Shown one piece after another: positions 6,928 to 15,535 of a stretch of DNA of 33,375 nucleotides; position 1 is the first letter of the stretch, and each line of letters begins with the position of its first letter. Origin of the DNA: Candidatus Poribacteria bacterium (lineage in GTDB: Bacteria; Poribacteria; WGA-4E; WGA-3G). The position numbers and the translations under genes were made by a program. The DNA is taken from positions 1 through 33,375 of the forward strand of contig RKRR01000141.1 of assembly GCA_007571305.1 (NCBI GenBank). Direction: 5' to 3'. The notes under the pieces are model-generated. The model saw only the letters and a list, made by a program, of their open reading frames with translations, was not told where the DNA came from and searched no databases.

Positions 6928-9420
6928 ATGGTTCCATCTTTATTTTTCAAACATTTAGGACGCATTGGTAGAAATGTTATCGCTGCAGTATTCATCTGTG
7001 GGATAAGCACGTTTTGCGCAGCTGCACTGCCAAAGGCGCGCACCTACTTGCCTTCAAGTTCCATCGCTATGAGCGATGATGCCCTTGCCACTTTCTTTAA
7101 TCCATCGGGACTTGCCGCAGGACAGGGGCTGAACCTATACTACCTCCGAACATATCAGAGCGATTGGGCAGGCGATGATGCCTTCTTTCTTGCTGTCCCC
7201 GGTGCGGGTTTCGGTATAGAATTCGGCACCGCTGATGCCGATACCGACTTCACACGTTATACATTTTCGGGTGGCTATCATCTCGGAAACTCGCTCTATT
7301 GGGGAACAAGTTACAACTGGATGAATTCGGACGATGAGGGATACGACAGATTCCGTTCGCTTTCCATGGGTTTAATGTATCGCCGACGTTATTTCTCAAT
7401 TGGCGCGGCGGCACGCGATCTCAATCGTCCTAAATTACTGGGAGAAAAACTCGGACGCACTTACGGTTTAGGGTTAGCACTCCGTCCGGGGACCTGGCGC
7501 ACAACCCTCTCAATTGACATGCAGAAAACTCAGGGGATTGAAGGTGTAGACCTCCATTACGCCTTAGAGATCCGCCCGATTCGCGAGTTTATGCTCCGCG
7601 GTACTGTAAATAACGATCTGAGTTTTGATATCCGTTTCGGTGTGAACATCGGGAATTGGGGGTTTGGGACGGGCAACGCCTTTGACAACAATCGCGAGGC
7701 ACAGTCCGGTGTCGGTTACTTTCATTTTTCCAACACCCCGATAACCAAACCACTGCCTCGCCGTAAATCGTTCCTAGACCTACCGATGCGTTCCCTCAAA
7801 CATGTTCTACCTATCGCAAAATGGGATGACAATGTCACTGGAGTTCTTATCCGTATTGATGGGAGCGGTTATGGTATTGCACAGCTTCAGGAGATGTCGG
7901 ATGCCATCTTGGATTTTAGAGAATCAGGGCGTATTGTTCTCTGCTACCTCTCTAATTGTTCCACCGGCGACTATATCGTCGCGTCTACATGCGAAGGTAT
8001 CCTGATCCATCCATCTGCTGAGGTCCGGTTAATTGGCATACGCACAGAGCATTCCTTCTACAAAGGCGTGTTAGACCTGCTCGGCATTCGGGCAGATCTT
8101 GAGCATCTCGGTAAATACAAATCCGCATCCGAGGCATTCACTCGGCGCGAGATGTCCGGAGCACACCGCGAGATCCAAAACATTATTTTGGATGACCTGT
8201 ACGAACAACTTGTAGCAGCAATCGCAGAAGGACGTGGATGGACACGCGAAAGCGTCAAAAAACGTATCGACGAGGGCCCTTACACAGCACGTCAAGCTTT
8301 CGCCGTTGAACTGGTGGACAGGCTCGTCTATGAAGATGAATTGCTTGATGTCGTGACTGAACTGACTGATGCCAGAACCGATTTGGTACCACTTCGTCAG
8401 TACGTCCGAAGTGGGTTGTACGCTCAAGATTGGCAGGTGCCAGAACCGAAAGTTGCAGTCATTAAGGCTGAAGGACTGATGTTGACAGGTGATAGTTTCG
8501 TCGATCCGTTTATGGGCACTCAGGTGATGGGAGCGGATACAATCACACGTATTGTCAAAACGGTAAAAAACGACGATTCTATAAAAGCGGTTGTCTTGCG
8601 AATTGACAGCGGTGGTGGGCTCGTTGTCGCCGCTGATACGATATGGCGTGAATTAGTAAAACTCAAAGAGGTTAAGCCGCTCGTAGTGTCAATGGGAGAT
8701 GTAGCGGCATCAGGAGGCTATTACATCTCGGCTCCCGCCGATGTGATCGTTGCCGAACCCGGAACGATTACGGGTTCTATCGGTGTTGTCGGCGGCAAGT
8801 ATAGTTTCAAGGGGCTTTATGAGAAACTCGGCATCCATAAGGAGATTCTCAAACGGGGCGAGCATGCTGATTTTTACACCGATTACGGAGACTATCCGCT
8901 TGCTGAACAGAAAATTGTACAGAAACAGATTAAAGAAATTTATGACGATTTCATTGAAAAAGTTGCTCTTGGACGAGCCGAGTTAAGGGTCGAGGATGTA
9001 GATAGACTTGGACGTGGGCGGATCTGGTCAGGTAGACAGGCAAAGGAGAATGGACTTGTAGATGAGTTAGGCGGTCTAAGTCTCGCAATCGGAATCGCGC
9101 GAGAACACGCAGGATTGGAAAAAGAGTCGGTTGAGATAGTCGAATTTCCTAAGAAAACATGGATGTCACAACTATTCGGCAACGTTGGATTTCCGTTAGG
9201 TTCGTTATGGGAGGGGTTTGTAACTCCGAATTCCGTTGAGAACATTGTTCCACAAGCCTCCACCGACTTGCTCATGCAGGGTAGAAGTGTGGAAACGGAA
9301 TCTCCGCTGCAGTTTATTGCACGATACGGTGGTTTGAGCACCACCGCGAGACTCCTAAACACAATCAGAAAGCATCGGTTATTTCTTCTCATGCCTTATC
9401 ATATAAGCGTAGGGAACTAA
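6928..9420 (+). CDS. sppA: SppA-type (S49) signal peptide peptidase fused behind a PorV-like beta-barrel domain
   Basis: 830 residues from ATG 6928; the frame also permits TTG 6850, but neither has a clear SD and the signal peptide fits 6928. Residues 1-33 are a signal peptide (VIAAVFICGISTFCAAA). Residues ~40-275 are rich in amphipathic beta-strands and begin like PorV/FadL-type barrels (AMSDDALATFFNPSGLAAG). Residues ~295-480 are a first S49 domain with the general-base region GKYKSASEAFTRREMS, the Lys of YKSA being residue 398. Residues ~508-740 are a second S49 domain with the nucleophile motif DVAASGGYYIS (Ser595) and GTITGSIGVVGGK. The protease part has the double-domain architecture of the E. 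coli 67-kDa SppA, a membrane-anchored tetramer that degrades cleaved signal peptides. Here the membrane anchor is replaced by an outer-membrane-like domain, implying periplasmic action at the outer membrane. pcm follows 107 bp downstream. Confidence 0.85.
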   Translation: MVPSLFFKHLGRIGRNVIAAVFICGISTFCAAALPKARTYLPSSSIAMSDDALATFFNPSGLAAGQGLNLYYLRTYQSDWAGDDAFFLAVPGAGFGIEFGTADADTDFTRYTFSGGYHLGNSLYWGTSYNWMNSDDEGYDRFRSLSMGLMYRRRYFSIGAAARDLNRPKLLGEKLGRTYGLGLALRPGTWRTTLSIDMQKTQGIEGVDLHYALEIRPIREFMLRGTVNNDLSFDIRFGVNIGNWGFGTGNAFDNNREAQSGVGYFHFSNTPITKPLPRRKSFLDLPMRSLKHVLPIAKWDDNVTGVLIRIDGSGYGIAQLQEMSDAILDFRESGRIVLCYLSNCSTGDYIVASTCEGILIHPSAEVRLIGIRTEHSFYKGVLDLLGIRADLEHLGKYKSASEAFTRREMSGAHREIQNIILDDLYEQLVAAIAEGRGWTRESVKKRIDEGPYTARQAFAVELVDRLVYEDELLDVVTELTDARTDLVPLRQYVRSGLYAQDWQVPEPKVAVIKAEGLMLTGDSFVDPFMGTQVMGADTITRIVKTVKNDDSIKAVVLRIDSGGGLVVAADTIWRELVKLKEVKPLVVSMGDVAASGGYYISAPADVIVAEPGTITGSIGVVGGKYSFKGLYEKLGIHKEILKRGEHADFYTDYGDYPLAEQKIVQKQIKEIYDDFIEKVALGRAELRVEDVDRLGRGRIWSGRQAKENGLVDELGGLSLAIGIAREHAGLEKESVEIVEFPKKTWMSQLFGNVGFPLGSLWEGFVTPNSVENIVPQASTDLLMQGRSVETESPLQFIARYGGLSTTARLLNTIRKHRLFLLMPYHISVGN

Positions 9421-9501
9421 TATCACATCTGTATCCCGTTTGTGAAATAGAGTGCTTAACCCTACTGGTGAGGAAATGCTTAGGTACAAACCTCGCTCTC
9501 T

Positions 9502-9526
9502 GAAAACTGACGACTGACGACTAAAA
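9502..9526 (+). repeat. Half copy of CAGTTGTCGGT-family short repeat
   Basis: CTGAAAACTGACGACTGACG is the ACTGAAAAC arm of the short inverted repeats seen complete at 14171-14271 and 26486-26548. It directly abuts the pcm start codon, so pcm has no conventional SD. Confidence 0.6.
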
Positions 9527-9527
9527 A

Positions 9528-10190
9528 ATGCTCTTCGCCAGGAACTACAAGACACTACGGCGCAAAATGGTTCGGAACCAGGTTGAAGCGCGTGGTATCC
9601 ACAATCCGAAAGTGCTTGCTGTTATGCGAAAGGTAGAGCGGCACCTATTTGTAAAACCGCAGTACCTCAATGTGGCGTATCAGGATGGAGCATTGCCGAT
9701 CGATTGTGACCAAACGATCTCGCAACCCTATATCGTCGCGTTGATGACAGATTTGCTGGAGCTCACCCCCACTTCAAGAGTCCTTGAGATCGGAACGGGT
9801 TGTGGCTATCAAGCGGCAGTATTGGCAGAATTGGTGGGAGATGTTTATTCTGTTGAGATTATACCCGGACTTGTCGAAAGTGCAAAAGCGCGATTAGAGG
9901 CACTCAACTATCGAAACATTCACCTCAAACTGGAAGATGGATATTACGGTTGGGAGGAGCACGCACCTTATGATGCTGTGCTTGTCGCGGCAGCACCTAC
10001 TGACGTACCGGAATGCCTCATTCAGCAGCTCAAGCCGGGCGGTAGGCTGGTGATTCCTGTCGGTGGTTCTGAACAAAATCTTCTTTTAATTCGAAAAGGA
10101 CTTCAAACTGATGAGGATTCGATACATTCTCTCGAAACCACTGAGATTATCCCTGTCCGTTTTGTACCGATGACGGGTGGATTGAATTAA
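9528..10190 (+). CDS. pcm: Protein-L-isoaspartate O-methyltransferase
   Basis: 220-residue SAM-dependent enzyme that methylates L-isoaspartyl residues in damaged proteins so they can be repaired. DQTISQPYIVALM (61-73) is the family signature for substrate binding. VLEIGTGCGYQ (85-95) is the SAM-binding glycine-rich motif I, SVE (108-110) the acidic end of strand 2, and LKPGGRLVIPVG a late methyltransferase motif. Length is typical. The start at 9528 lies right after a repeat arm with no SD; Met14 (ATG 9567, MVRNQVEARGI) is an alternative matching shorter homologues. Context between sppA and a PorV-like gene is consistent with envelope protein quality control, but pcm neighbours vary widely. 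Confidence 0.93.
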   Translation: MLFARNYKTLRRKMVRNQVEARGIHNPKVLAVMRKVERHLFVKPQYLNVAYQDGALPIDCDQTISQPYIVALMTDLLELTPTSRVLEIGTGCGYQAAVLAELVGDVYSVEIIPGLVESAKARLEALNYRNIHLKLEDGYYGWEEHAPYDAVLVAAAPTDVPECLIQQLKPGGRLVIPVGGSEQNLLLIRKGLQTDEDSIHSLETTEIIPVRFVPMTGGLN

Positions 10191-10274
10191 AACGGTTGTC
10201 AGGATATCCGTCTTCAGAGGCATCAGTTCTTAACGATCGGCAGTCAGCAGCACGTAATGAAATGAAGTGCGACG

Positions 10275-10323
10275 CGAACACGAAAATCGTTAAATTCACA
10301 AACGTTATAACTTATCCGTAGGG
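10275..10323 (+). promoter_or_regulatory. Conserved leader element, copy C
   Basis: CGAACACGAAAATCGTTAAA starts at 10275, 61 nt before the TTG start at 10336. ACTTATCCGTAGGGAAA follows at 10310-10326; here the usual CAAGG reads TAGGG, which still works as an SD. TTATAAC at 10305-10311 resembles a -10 but is not present in the other copies. Confidence 0.75.
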
Positions 10324-10335
10324 AAAATTAGAAAA

Positions 10336-11283
10336 TTGAAACATATATTTTGTCTAATTCTACTCATCGTGTTGCTTTTTCCAGTTGTTGCCGCTGCGAC
10401 ATTCAATAATATTGGCGTTGGCGCGAGACCGTTAGGTTTAGGTGGAGCTTTTGTCGCACTCGCCGATGATAGTAACGCCGCAGACTACAACGCCGCAGGA
10501 TTGGGTTATATTAATAGGATCCACTTCGGTGCTACGCACGCACAACGTTTTAATGGGCTCATTACCTATAATGCCATCAGTAGTGTTATCTCGCTTGGAA
10601 GAATAGGGTCAATTGGGGCAGGTTTCGGGGACTTGGCAGAAGATTCCGAAATTTATAGTGAACAAACGTTGCGTCTCTCTTATGGAAATGCTCTTTTCAA
10701 ACAATTCGCAATCGGCGCAAATCTGAAACTCTTCCGCACCTTTTTTGATGAGACAAACGAATTTGTTGTAGAGAATCCATATTTCGCCAGGACCTCAAGT
10801 TCAGCCGTTTCTTTCGACCTCGGCCTGATTGCAAAACCTTTCCAGAGTCTAAGTCTTGGTGCATCGGTAGAGAACCTACTCCCCGCAGATATGAGCATAT
10901 CTGACACTCAAACAGATTCGGTGCCGTTAAACATCCGTGCTGGTTTGGCATATAGACTTGCGTCTATCGCAGAGATGAGCGCACAGGGCGCGGCAGTTAG
11001 CAACTTGTTAAGAGGCAGCCTGGGGAGTCTTGAGGTTGCATCTCGCAATGGCGAATTTTATATACGCACAGGAATGGAAGTCTGGTTGAATAATTCCATC
11101 GCTGTTCGCGGCGGTTATGGCGTGAAAAGTGGAGAGAGTTCGGCAACAACCTTGAGTTTCGGTGGAAGTGCTAAACTTCCAATCAGCGGTACTACCCTTC
11201 AACTCGATTATGGATTTCAACTGCTAAGTGGGAATTTACGAGACAATATAACACAGCGATTCTCCCTTAATCTATTGCTGTAA
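10336..11283 (+). CDS. PorV/PorQ-like outer-membrane beta-barrel protein
   Basis: 315 residues starting at TTG (SD AGGGA at 10319-10323). Signal peptide 1-21 (CLILLIVLLFPVVAAA). The mature protein opens TFNNIGVGARPLGLGGAFVALADDSNAADYNAAGLG, the characteristic N-terminus of PorV (LptO)/UPF0164-type proteins. It then consists of alternating amphipathic strands and ends RFSLNLLL. In Bacteroidota, PorV is the outer-membrane shuttle of the type IX secretion system and binds C-terminal sorting domains of cargo. The next gene encodes exactly such a cargo-like protein, which supports a related role here. No other T9SS core component is in view, so the secretion function is inference and FadL-like transport remains possible. 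Confidence 0.75.
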   Translation: MKHIFCLILLIVLLFPVVAAATFNNIGVGARPLGLGGAFVALADDSNAADYNAAGLGYINRIHFGATHAQRFNGLITYNAISSVISLGRIGSIGAGFGDLAEDSEIYSEQTLRLSYGNALFKQFAIGANLKLFRTFFDETNEFVVENPYFARTSSSAVSFDLGLIAKPFQSLSLGASVENLLPADMSISDTQTDSVPLNIRAGLAYRLASIAEMSAQGAAVSNLLRGSLGSLEVASRNGEFYIRTGMEVWLNNSIAVRGGYGVKSGESSATTLSFGGSAKLPISGTTLQLDYGFQLLSGNLRDNITQRFSLNLLL

Positions 11284-11410
11284 AAAAGGGTTTTTAATTA
11301 TTAAGTTTCTGCCCACCGATCCACTACGTTTCGCTGTGGTTTGTGGTGAGTTCCCTCTGTTTTCGGGAGATACAGGGAGAGGAAGGTTTTTTTAAGGGCA
11401 AAACATTATC

Positions 11411-11447
11411 TGTAGCCCCGGAGGGGATGTATTTGTGTAGAGGAGGG
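11411..11447. repeat. REP-like CCCCGGAGGGG hairpin
   Basis: TGTAGCCCCGGAGGGGATGT contains CCCC / GGGG arms around GGA, followed by a T-rich tail and AGGAGGG (11441-11447). It resembles short palindromes scattered through many environmental bacterial genomes. AGGAGGG is 26 nt from ATG 11474, too far to be its SD. Confidence 0.45.
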
Positions 11448-11473
11448 CGGTCCAAGAGCCCATCAATTAAAAA

Positions 11474-12841
11474 ATGAAAAACATATCCATTGGTTTGATA
11501 CTTATCAGTAGCCTGCTCTTGGTTTCCGCTAACAGTTATGGAGCAGTTACCTCTGTTGGAGAGATTAACGTCGTCGGGCAAAAGGAGGGCGTTGTTCCTG
11601 CGAGTTCAACCGTACCTTTGCTCGTGACACTTGTAATTGATCGCTCTTTGGCGGAGCCCGGTGAGGAAATTAAAACTATTGAAATCATGATGCCACGGGG
11701 ATTTCTGACCCAATCCTCCTTTTTCAGAGGTATCTTGCGCGATGGCAACCAAATTGTAGCAAGGGCTGTCGTCTCAGGCGGCAGTGTTCTACGCGTTGAA
11801 CTCGCAGATGCCATTATTGATTTTCAGAACTCGCTCTATGAAATTACTTTTGAGTGTCAGACACCGAATACGCTTATTCCAGAGGTAGTTTTCAGAGCGC
11901 GTCTTCGCAACCTTCAAGACGGTCCCATCGGTGAATTCATCCGACCAGGGCAGGCAGATGGGAAACTTAACAACGACGATTTTACCTTACAAGTTATTCC
12001 GAATGTTCCACCTGACCCAGTTATAGGCTTCATTGCTGAAGCCGATGGAACCGGAGAAAACGATGTGACCCTTCGCTGGCAGAAATCAACAGATCCAGAT
12101 GTCAACGGTTACCTCATCTACAGAGATAAAGACGATTCTACTATTAATGTCGAAAATCGTTCGTCAACCACGTTTCGCGACGTAAACGTTCCTCTGGGAA
12201 ACCATACCTATCAGATCACGGCTTACAAGACGCTTTTCTTGCAATCGGAACGCTCACCCATACAAACAGTAAATGTATCACCGGATACTGCTGCGCCGGA
12301 ACCACCGACCATGCTCAGCATCACGCCTTCAAGTGATGGTGTCGAAGTCTTATGGAAACCGAGTGCCAGTCGCGACGTAACGACGTACCGAATTACCGAG
12401 GGACTTACCACACTTACGGAAATCAATGAATTAAAAACAGAATATAGGTTCATTGATGATCGTCCACTACCTATAGGCAGTTTTACGTATGCAGTCATCG
12501 CCATTGACGAGGCAAATAACGAATCCGCTCCCGTAGAAAAAAGGCTTCGTATTTTCGACAAACCCTATCCGAATCCTTTTACACCACTTTCGCCAGACGA
12601 GGATTTCAATCGGGTTGTCTTCCCGGCGCGCGCACTTGAAGAGACTTTAGGTGAATTCACAGTGCTCATATTTGACATTGACGGATTGCTTGTGAAGACT
12701 TTAACTGCCCTACCCGGTGAAACGGAATTGATTTGGGATGGACGCAACGAAGTTGGTGAAATTGTGGAAAGCGGTGTTTACGTCTATCAACTTCAGGTGG
12801 GAGAGAGTTTTAAGACTGGAACTTTGATTGTTGCAAAGTAG
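11474..12841 (+). CDS. Secreted FN3-repeat protein with FlgD-like C-terminal sorting-type domain
   Basis: 455 residues. Signal peptide 1-23 (SIGLILISSLLLVSANSYG/A). Residues ~25-170 form an unrecognised all-beta domain. Two fibronectin type III-like domains follow: ~178-272 (VTLRWQKSTDPDVNGYLIYRD and YQITAYKT) and ~278-360 (VEVLWKPSASRDVTTYRI and FTYAVIAIDEANNES). Residues 364-455 are a FlgD-like domain (PYPNPFTPLS, VLIFDIDGLLVKTL, IWDGRNEVGE, SGVYVYQLQVG). The same C-terminal architecture ends the glycosidase-like protein at 875-3373, which suggests a shared export or anchoring signal. It lies 190 bp after the PorV-like gene. No close SD is visible before the ATG. No catalytic motif seen; probably a surface or extracellular structural protein. 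Confidence 0.75.
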   Translation: MKNISIGLILISSLLLVSANSYGAVTSVGEINVVGQKEGVVPASSTVPLLVTLVIDRSLAEPGEEIKTIEIMMPRGFLTQSSFFRGILRDGNQIVARAVVSGGSVLRVELADAIIDFQNSLYEITFECQTPNTLIPEVVFRARLRNLQDGPIGEFIRPGQADGKLNNDDFTLQVIPNVPPDPVIGFIAEADGTGENDVTLRWQKSTDPDVNGYLIYRDKDDSTINVENRSSTTFRDVNVPLGNHTYQITAYKTLFLQSERSPIQTVNVSPDTAAPEPPTMLSITPSSDGVEVLWKPSASRDVTTYRITEGLTTLTEINELKTEYRFIDDRPLPIGSFTYAVIAIDEANNESAPVEKRLRIFDKPYPNPFTPLSPDEDFNRVVFPARALEETLGEFTVLIFDIDGLLVKTLTALPGETELIWDGRNEVGEIVESGVYVYQLQVGESFKTGTLIVAK

Positions 12842-12950
12842 GGGGGCGGACATGAAGACGCATCCTCACAGCGGTATGGAGTTTTAGTTTCTACGTGGGC
12901 TCCCTGTTTCTTTCAACGTTCCAATCCCTCGGATGCTTAGGAAAAATTTA

Positions 12951-12979
12951 TTGACTAATTTTCAGTTCGGGGTTATATT
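12951..12979 (+). promoter_or_regulatory. Sigma70-type promoter for the Ycf48-like gene
   Basis: TTGACT (12951-12956), a 17-nt spacer and TATATT (12974-12979), overlapping TATAAT at 12979-12984. Transcription would start near 12990, giving a leader of about 125 nt before ATG 13117. Confidence 0.65.
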
Positions 12980-13116
12980 ATAATTTTATTAGCAAGCCAT
13001 TGGTTTGCTGAGCTGCACCAGTTTTATGATGGCAGATTTTTTGGGGATTTATAGGCTGCATCGAAAAGAATCTGCTGTTAGCACACATCTTTACGAATAA
13101 AGGAGATACAATAACA

Positions 13117-14136
13117 ATGAACAAACTTGAGTCACGCCTGCTGACGGGGATAATACTACTCACGACCCTCTGCGTTTTGGGGACTGCTCTACCGGCGTTA
13201 GGAAATTGGAACGTTTTACAAGAACGGGATCCAGAAGTTCGGGATTACATGTCAATTGCTTTTACAGGCAAGAGTAGCGGTTGGGTAGTCGGTGCTGCGT
13301 CATTTGAGGATTTTGAAAATCCCGGCTTTATCGGATATACCATGGATGGTGGTAAATCATGGCAAAAATCGGAAATCAAAATCCCTGCTGATTTAGCCGA
13401 AGTGTACTTCCTTGATGATAAACACGGTTGGGCTGTCGGCGCGGACGGCACAATTGTCGGTACCAATAACGGTAGAGACTGGGAAATGCAAACCAGCAAG
13501 GTTGGCAACGGACTTAAAGGCATCTATTTTGTTGATAAAGATATCGGGTACGCAGTGGGAGAAAGTGACACCATCCTTTCGACAAAAAATGGCGGACGCT
13601 CATGGAAAGTTCTTCAAGGTGGACAACTCGGTGCGGTTGGCGATGATGACGCGAATATGTACAACGCCATTCAATTTCTTGACGAACAGACCGGATGGGT
13701 TGCCGGAGTCCGCGTGAGTCCGAGTACGCAAGGTCAACATGCTCTGATTCAGAAAACGACTGATGGTGCACAGACTTGGGTCACGCAGTCGACCAACAGA
13801 GAGGATATCCTTGAAGACATCTTTTTCCTTGATGCGTCAATGGGCTGGGCGGTTGGTGAAAATGGTGTAATTCTTCATACCACAAACGGCGGCGAATCGT
13901 GGAAAGATCAAGTGAGTGGTACGGAAGAAACACTACGAAGTGTTGGGTTCGCAGATGAGAAAAACGGTTGGGTGGTTGGTGGCGACTTTGGAGTTGGTGC
14001 CATCCTACGTACCAGTGATGGTGGCGCAACTTGGGAGCTTGAAGATTCCACGGAAAAATTAGTCAAAGTTTTTGTGCTTGATGGAAAAAACGTGTGGGTA
14101 GCGAGTTCCACCGGAGCTATAATGCAAGCAGAGTAG
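13117..14136 (+). CDS. Ycf48-like beta-propeller protein
   Basis: 339 residues with signal peptide 1-30 (GIILLTTLCVLGTALPALG) and a strong SD AAGGAG at 13100-13105. The body is a set of Ycf48/BNR-type propeller blades. Each carries a 'GWVVG/GWAVG' strand followed by '..I..T.NGG..W': HGWAVGADGTIVGTNNGRDW, IGYAVGESDTILSTKNGGRS, GWAVGENGVILHTTNGGESW, GWVVGGDFGVGAILRTSDGG, with less complete blades at both ends. Ycf48 in cyanobacteria assists photosystem II assembly, but homologues are widespread in non-photosynthetic bacteria as exported propellers of unknown function, and no photosynthesis gene is nearby. It is monocistronic by context: its own promoter upstream and a hairpin just after the stop. 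Confidence 0.85.
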   Translation: MNKLESRLLTGIILLTTLCVLGTALPALGNWNVLQERDPEVRDYMSIAFTGKSSGWVVGAASFEDFENPGFIGYTMDGGKSWQKSEIKIPADLAEVYFLDDKHGWAVGADGTIVGTNNGRDWEMQTSKVGNGLKGIYFVDKDIGYAVGESDTILSTKNGGRSWKVLQGGQLGAVGDDDANMYNAIQFLDEQTGWVAGVRVSPSTQGQHALIQKTTDGAQTWVTQSTNREDILEDIFFLDASMGWAVGENGVILHTTNGGESWKDQVSGTEETLRSVGFADEKNGWVVGGDFGVGAILRTSDGGATWELEDSTEKLVKVFVLDGKNVWVASSTGAIMQAE

Positions 14137-14149
14137 ATAGTTGTCATTC

Positions 14150-14167
14150 GGATTTTTTTCAAAATCC
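14150..14167 (+). terminator. Weak hairpin after the Ycf48-like gene
   Basis: GGATTTT (14150-14156), loop TTTC, AAAATCC (14161-14167) followed by TTTC. It lies 14 bp after the stop codon. The stem is AT-rich, so termination strength is doubtful. Confidence 0.4.
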
Positions 14168-14170
14168 TTT

Positions 14171-14271
14171 CAGTTGTCGGTCTTCAGGTAATACTTTGTC
14201 GTTATTACAGTGAATTTTGCTGCATCAGTATATCTCTTTAACGAAAAACTGAAAACTGGCTGCTGACAACT
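14171..14271. repeat. Short inverted-repeat element (CAGTTGTCGGT family)
   Basis: The left arm CAGTTGTCGGTCTTCAGG (14171-14188) is an imperfect inverse of the right arm CTGAAAACTGGCTGCTGACA (from 14250, ending at 14271). About 60 bp separate the arms. The same word pair forms the element at 26486-26548. It ends 8 bp before the GGAGG of the aminotransferase. Confidence 0.65.
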
Positions 14272-14291
14272 AGAAACGCGGAGGTATAATT

Positions 14292-15464
14292 TTGGAAGTA
14301 TCCACATTCGCAACGCGGATGAGTCGATTAGGCACGGAATCTGCATTTGAAGTCTTAGCGAAAGCCAAACAGTTAGAGGCACAGGGCAAAGACATCATCC
14401 ACCTGGAAATAGGACAGCCAGATTTTCCAACACCCATTAATATCATTGAAGCGGCATACAAAGCAATGAAGGACGGGCATACCGGTTACTGCCCATCTGC
14501 CGGTGTACCAGAATTTCGAGAAGTTGTCGCAGAGCATATAACAGAGACACGGGGTGTTACCATACATCCTGACGAAGTCACAGTGACACCCGGAGCGAAA
14601 CCGATTATTTTTTTCACTATTTTAGCGTTAATCGATGATGGTGATGAGGTAATTTATCCCGAACCAGGTTTCCCCGTCTACGAATCTGTTATCGACTTCA
14701 TCGGCGGAAAAGCCGTACCGCTACCCCTTCGGGAGGAGGTAGACTTCCGATTCCGGCTTGACGATCTTGAGTCCGCGATCTCTGATCGGACGAAACTGCT
14801 GATTCTCAACTCACCTCAGAATCCTACGGGTGGTACGCTAACCGCTGAAGACCTTGAAGCAATCGCCGAACTCGCACAAAAACACAACTTTTATGTTTTA
14901 ACAGACGAAGTCTATTCACGTATTCTCTATGAAGGTAGACACCACAGCATCCTCAGTCTGCCGGGCATGAAGGAACGCACGATCCTGATCGAAGGGCATT
15001 CTAAAACCTATGCCATGACAGGCTGGCGGTTAGGTTACGGTATTGCTCCGCAAGCGATTGCTGATAAAATTACGCAGTTAACTATTAACTCCAATTCCTG
15101 TACTGCTACCTTCACACAACTCGCTGGGATAGAGGCATTGACAGGACAGCAAGCCTCTGTTACGCAGATGGTTTCAGAATTTCAGAAACGACGGGACGCA
15201 ATTGTAGATGGACTGAATGCAATTGAAGGCATCAGTTGTATCAAACCGCTCGGTGCTTTCTATGTATTTCCCAATGTTACACAACTGCCGATTTCATGTG
15301 AAGCACTCGCTGATTATCTCATGGAGGAAGCAGATGTTGCCTTATTGCCTGGTACCTCTTTTGGCAAATATGGTGATGGGTACCTTCGGCTTTCGTATGC
15401 CAATTCGTTAGATAATATCCAAGAGGCATTAGGCAGAATGGAAACTGCAATCTCGAAGTTGTAG
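14292..15464 (+). CDS. Class I/II PLP-dependent aminotransferase
   Basis: 390-residue fold-type I aminotransferase of the aspartate/aromatic (Igamma-like) group. The PLP Schiff-base Lys238 lies in GHSKTYAMTGWRLGY, with Arg246 for phosphate contact. Asn177 in NSPQNPTGG, Asp205 and Tyr208 in LTDEVYSR are the conserved PLP contacts, and the substrate-carboxylate Arg is in GYLRLSYANS near 364. The start is TTG 14292 with GGAGG (14280-14284) 7 nt upstream. Homoserine kinase follows 71 bp downstream, so an aspartate-family amino-acid role is plausible, though such neighbours do not fix substrate specificity. Confidence 0.92.
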   Translation: MEVSTFATRMSRLGTESAFEVLAKAKQLEAQGKDIIHLEIGQPDFPTPINIIEAAYKAMKDGHTGYCPSAGVPEFREVVAEHITETRGVTIHPDEVTVTPGAKPIIFFTILALIDDGDEVIYPEPGFPVYESVIDFIGGKAVPLPLREEVDFRFRLDDLESAISDRTKLLILNSPQNPTGGTLTAEDLEAIAELAQKHNFYVLTDEVYSRILYEGRHHSILSLPGMKERTILIEGHSKTYAMTGWRLGYGIAPQAIADKITQLTINSNSCTATFTQLAGIEALTGQQASVTQMVSEFQKRRDAIVDGLNAIEGISCIKPLGAFYVFPNVTQLPISCEALADYLMEEADVALLPGTSFGKYGDGYLRLSYANSLDNIQEALGRMETAISKL

Positions 15465-15535
15465 CACGTTGTTTGAGCGTTATCAGTTGGCAGCAATTTG
15501 TATTGGCAATCATTCCCCTGACAGGAATCTCTTGT

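Noticed and set aside
8940..9392. 150-codon minus-strand frame inside the sppA-like gene
   Set aside because: It overlaps the second S49 domain entirely; the composition is that of a shadow frame.
13117..14136. Ycf48-like protein as evidence of photosynthesis
   Set aside because: Ycf48-type propellers are common in non-phototrophs, and no photosystem or pigment gene is in the window.
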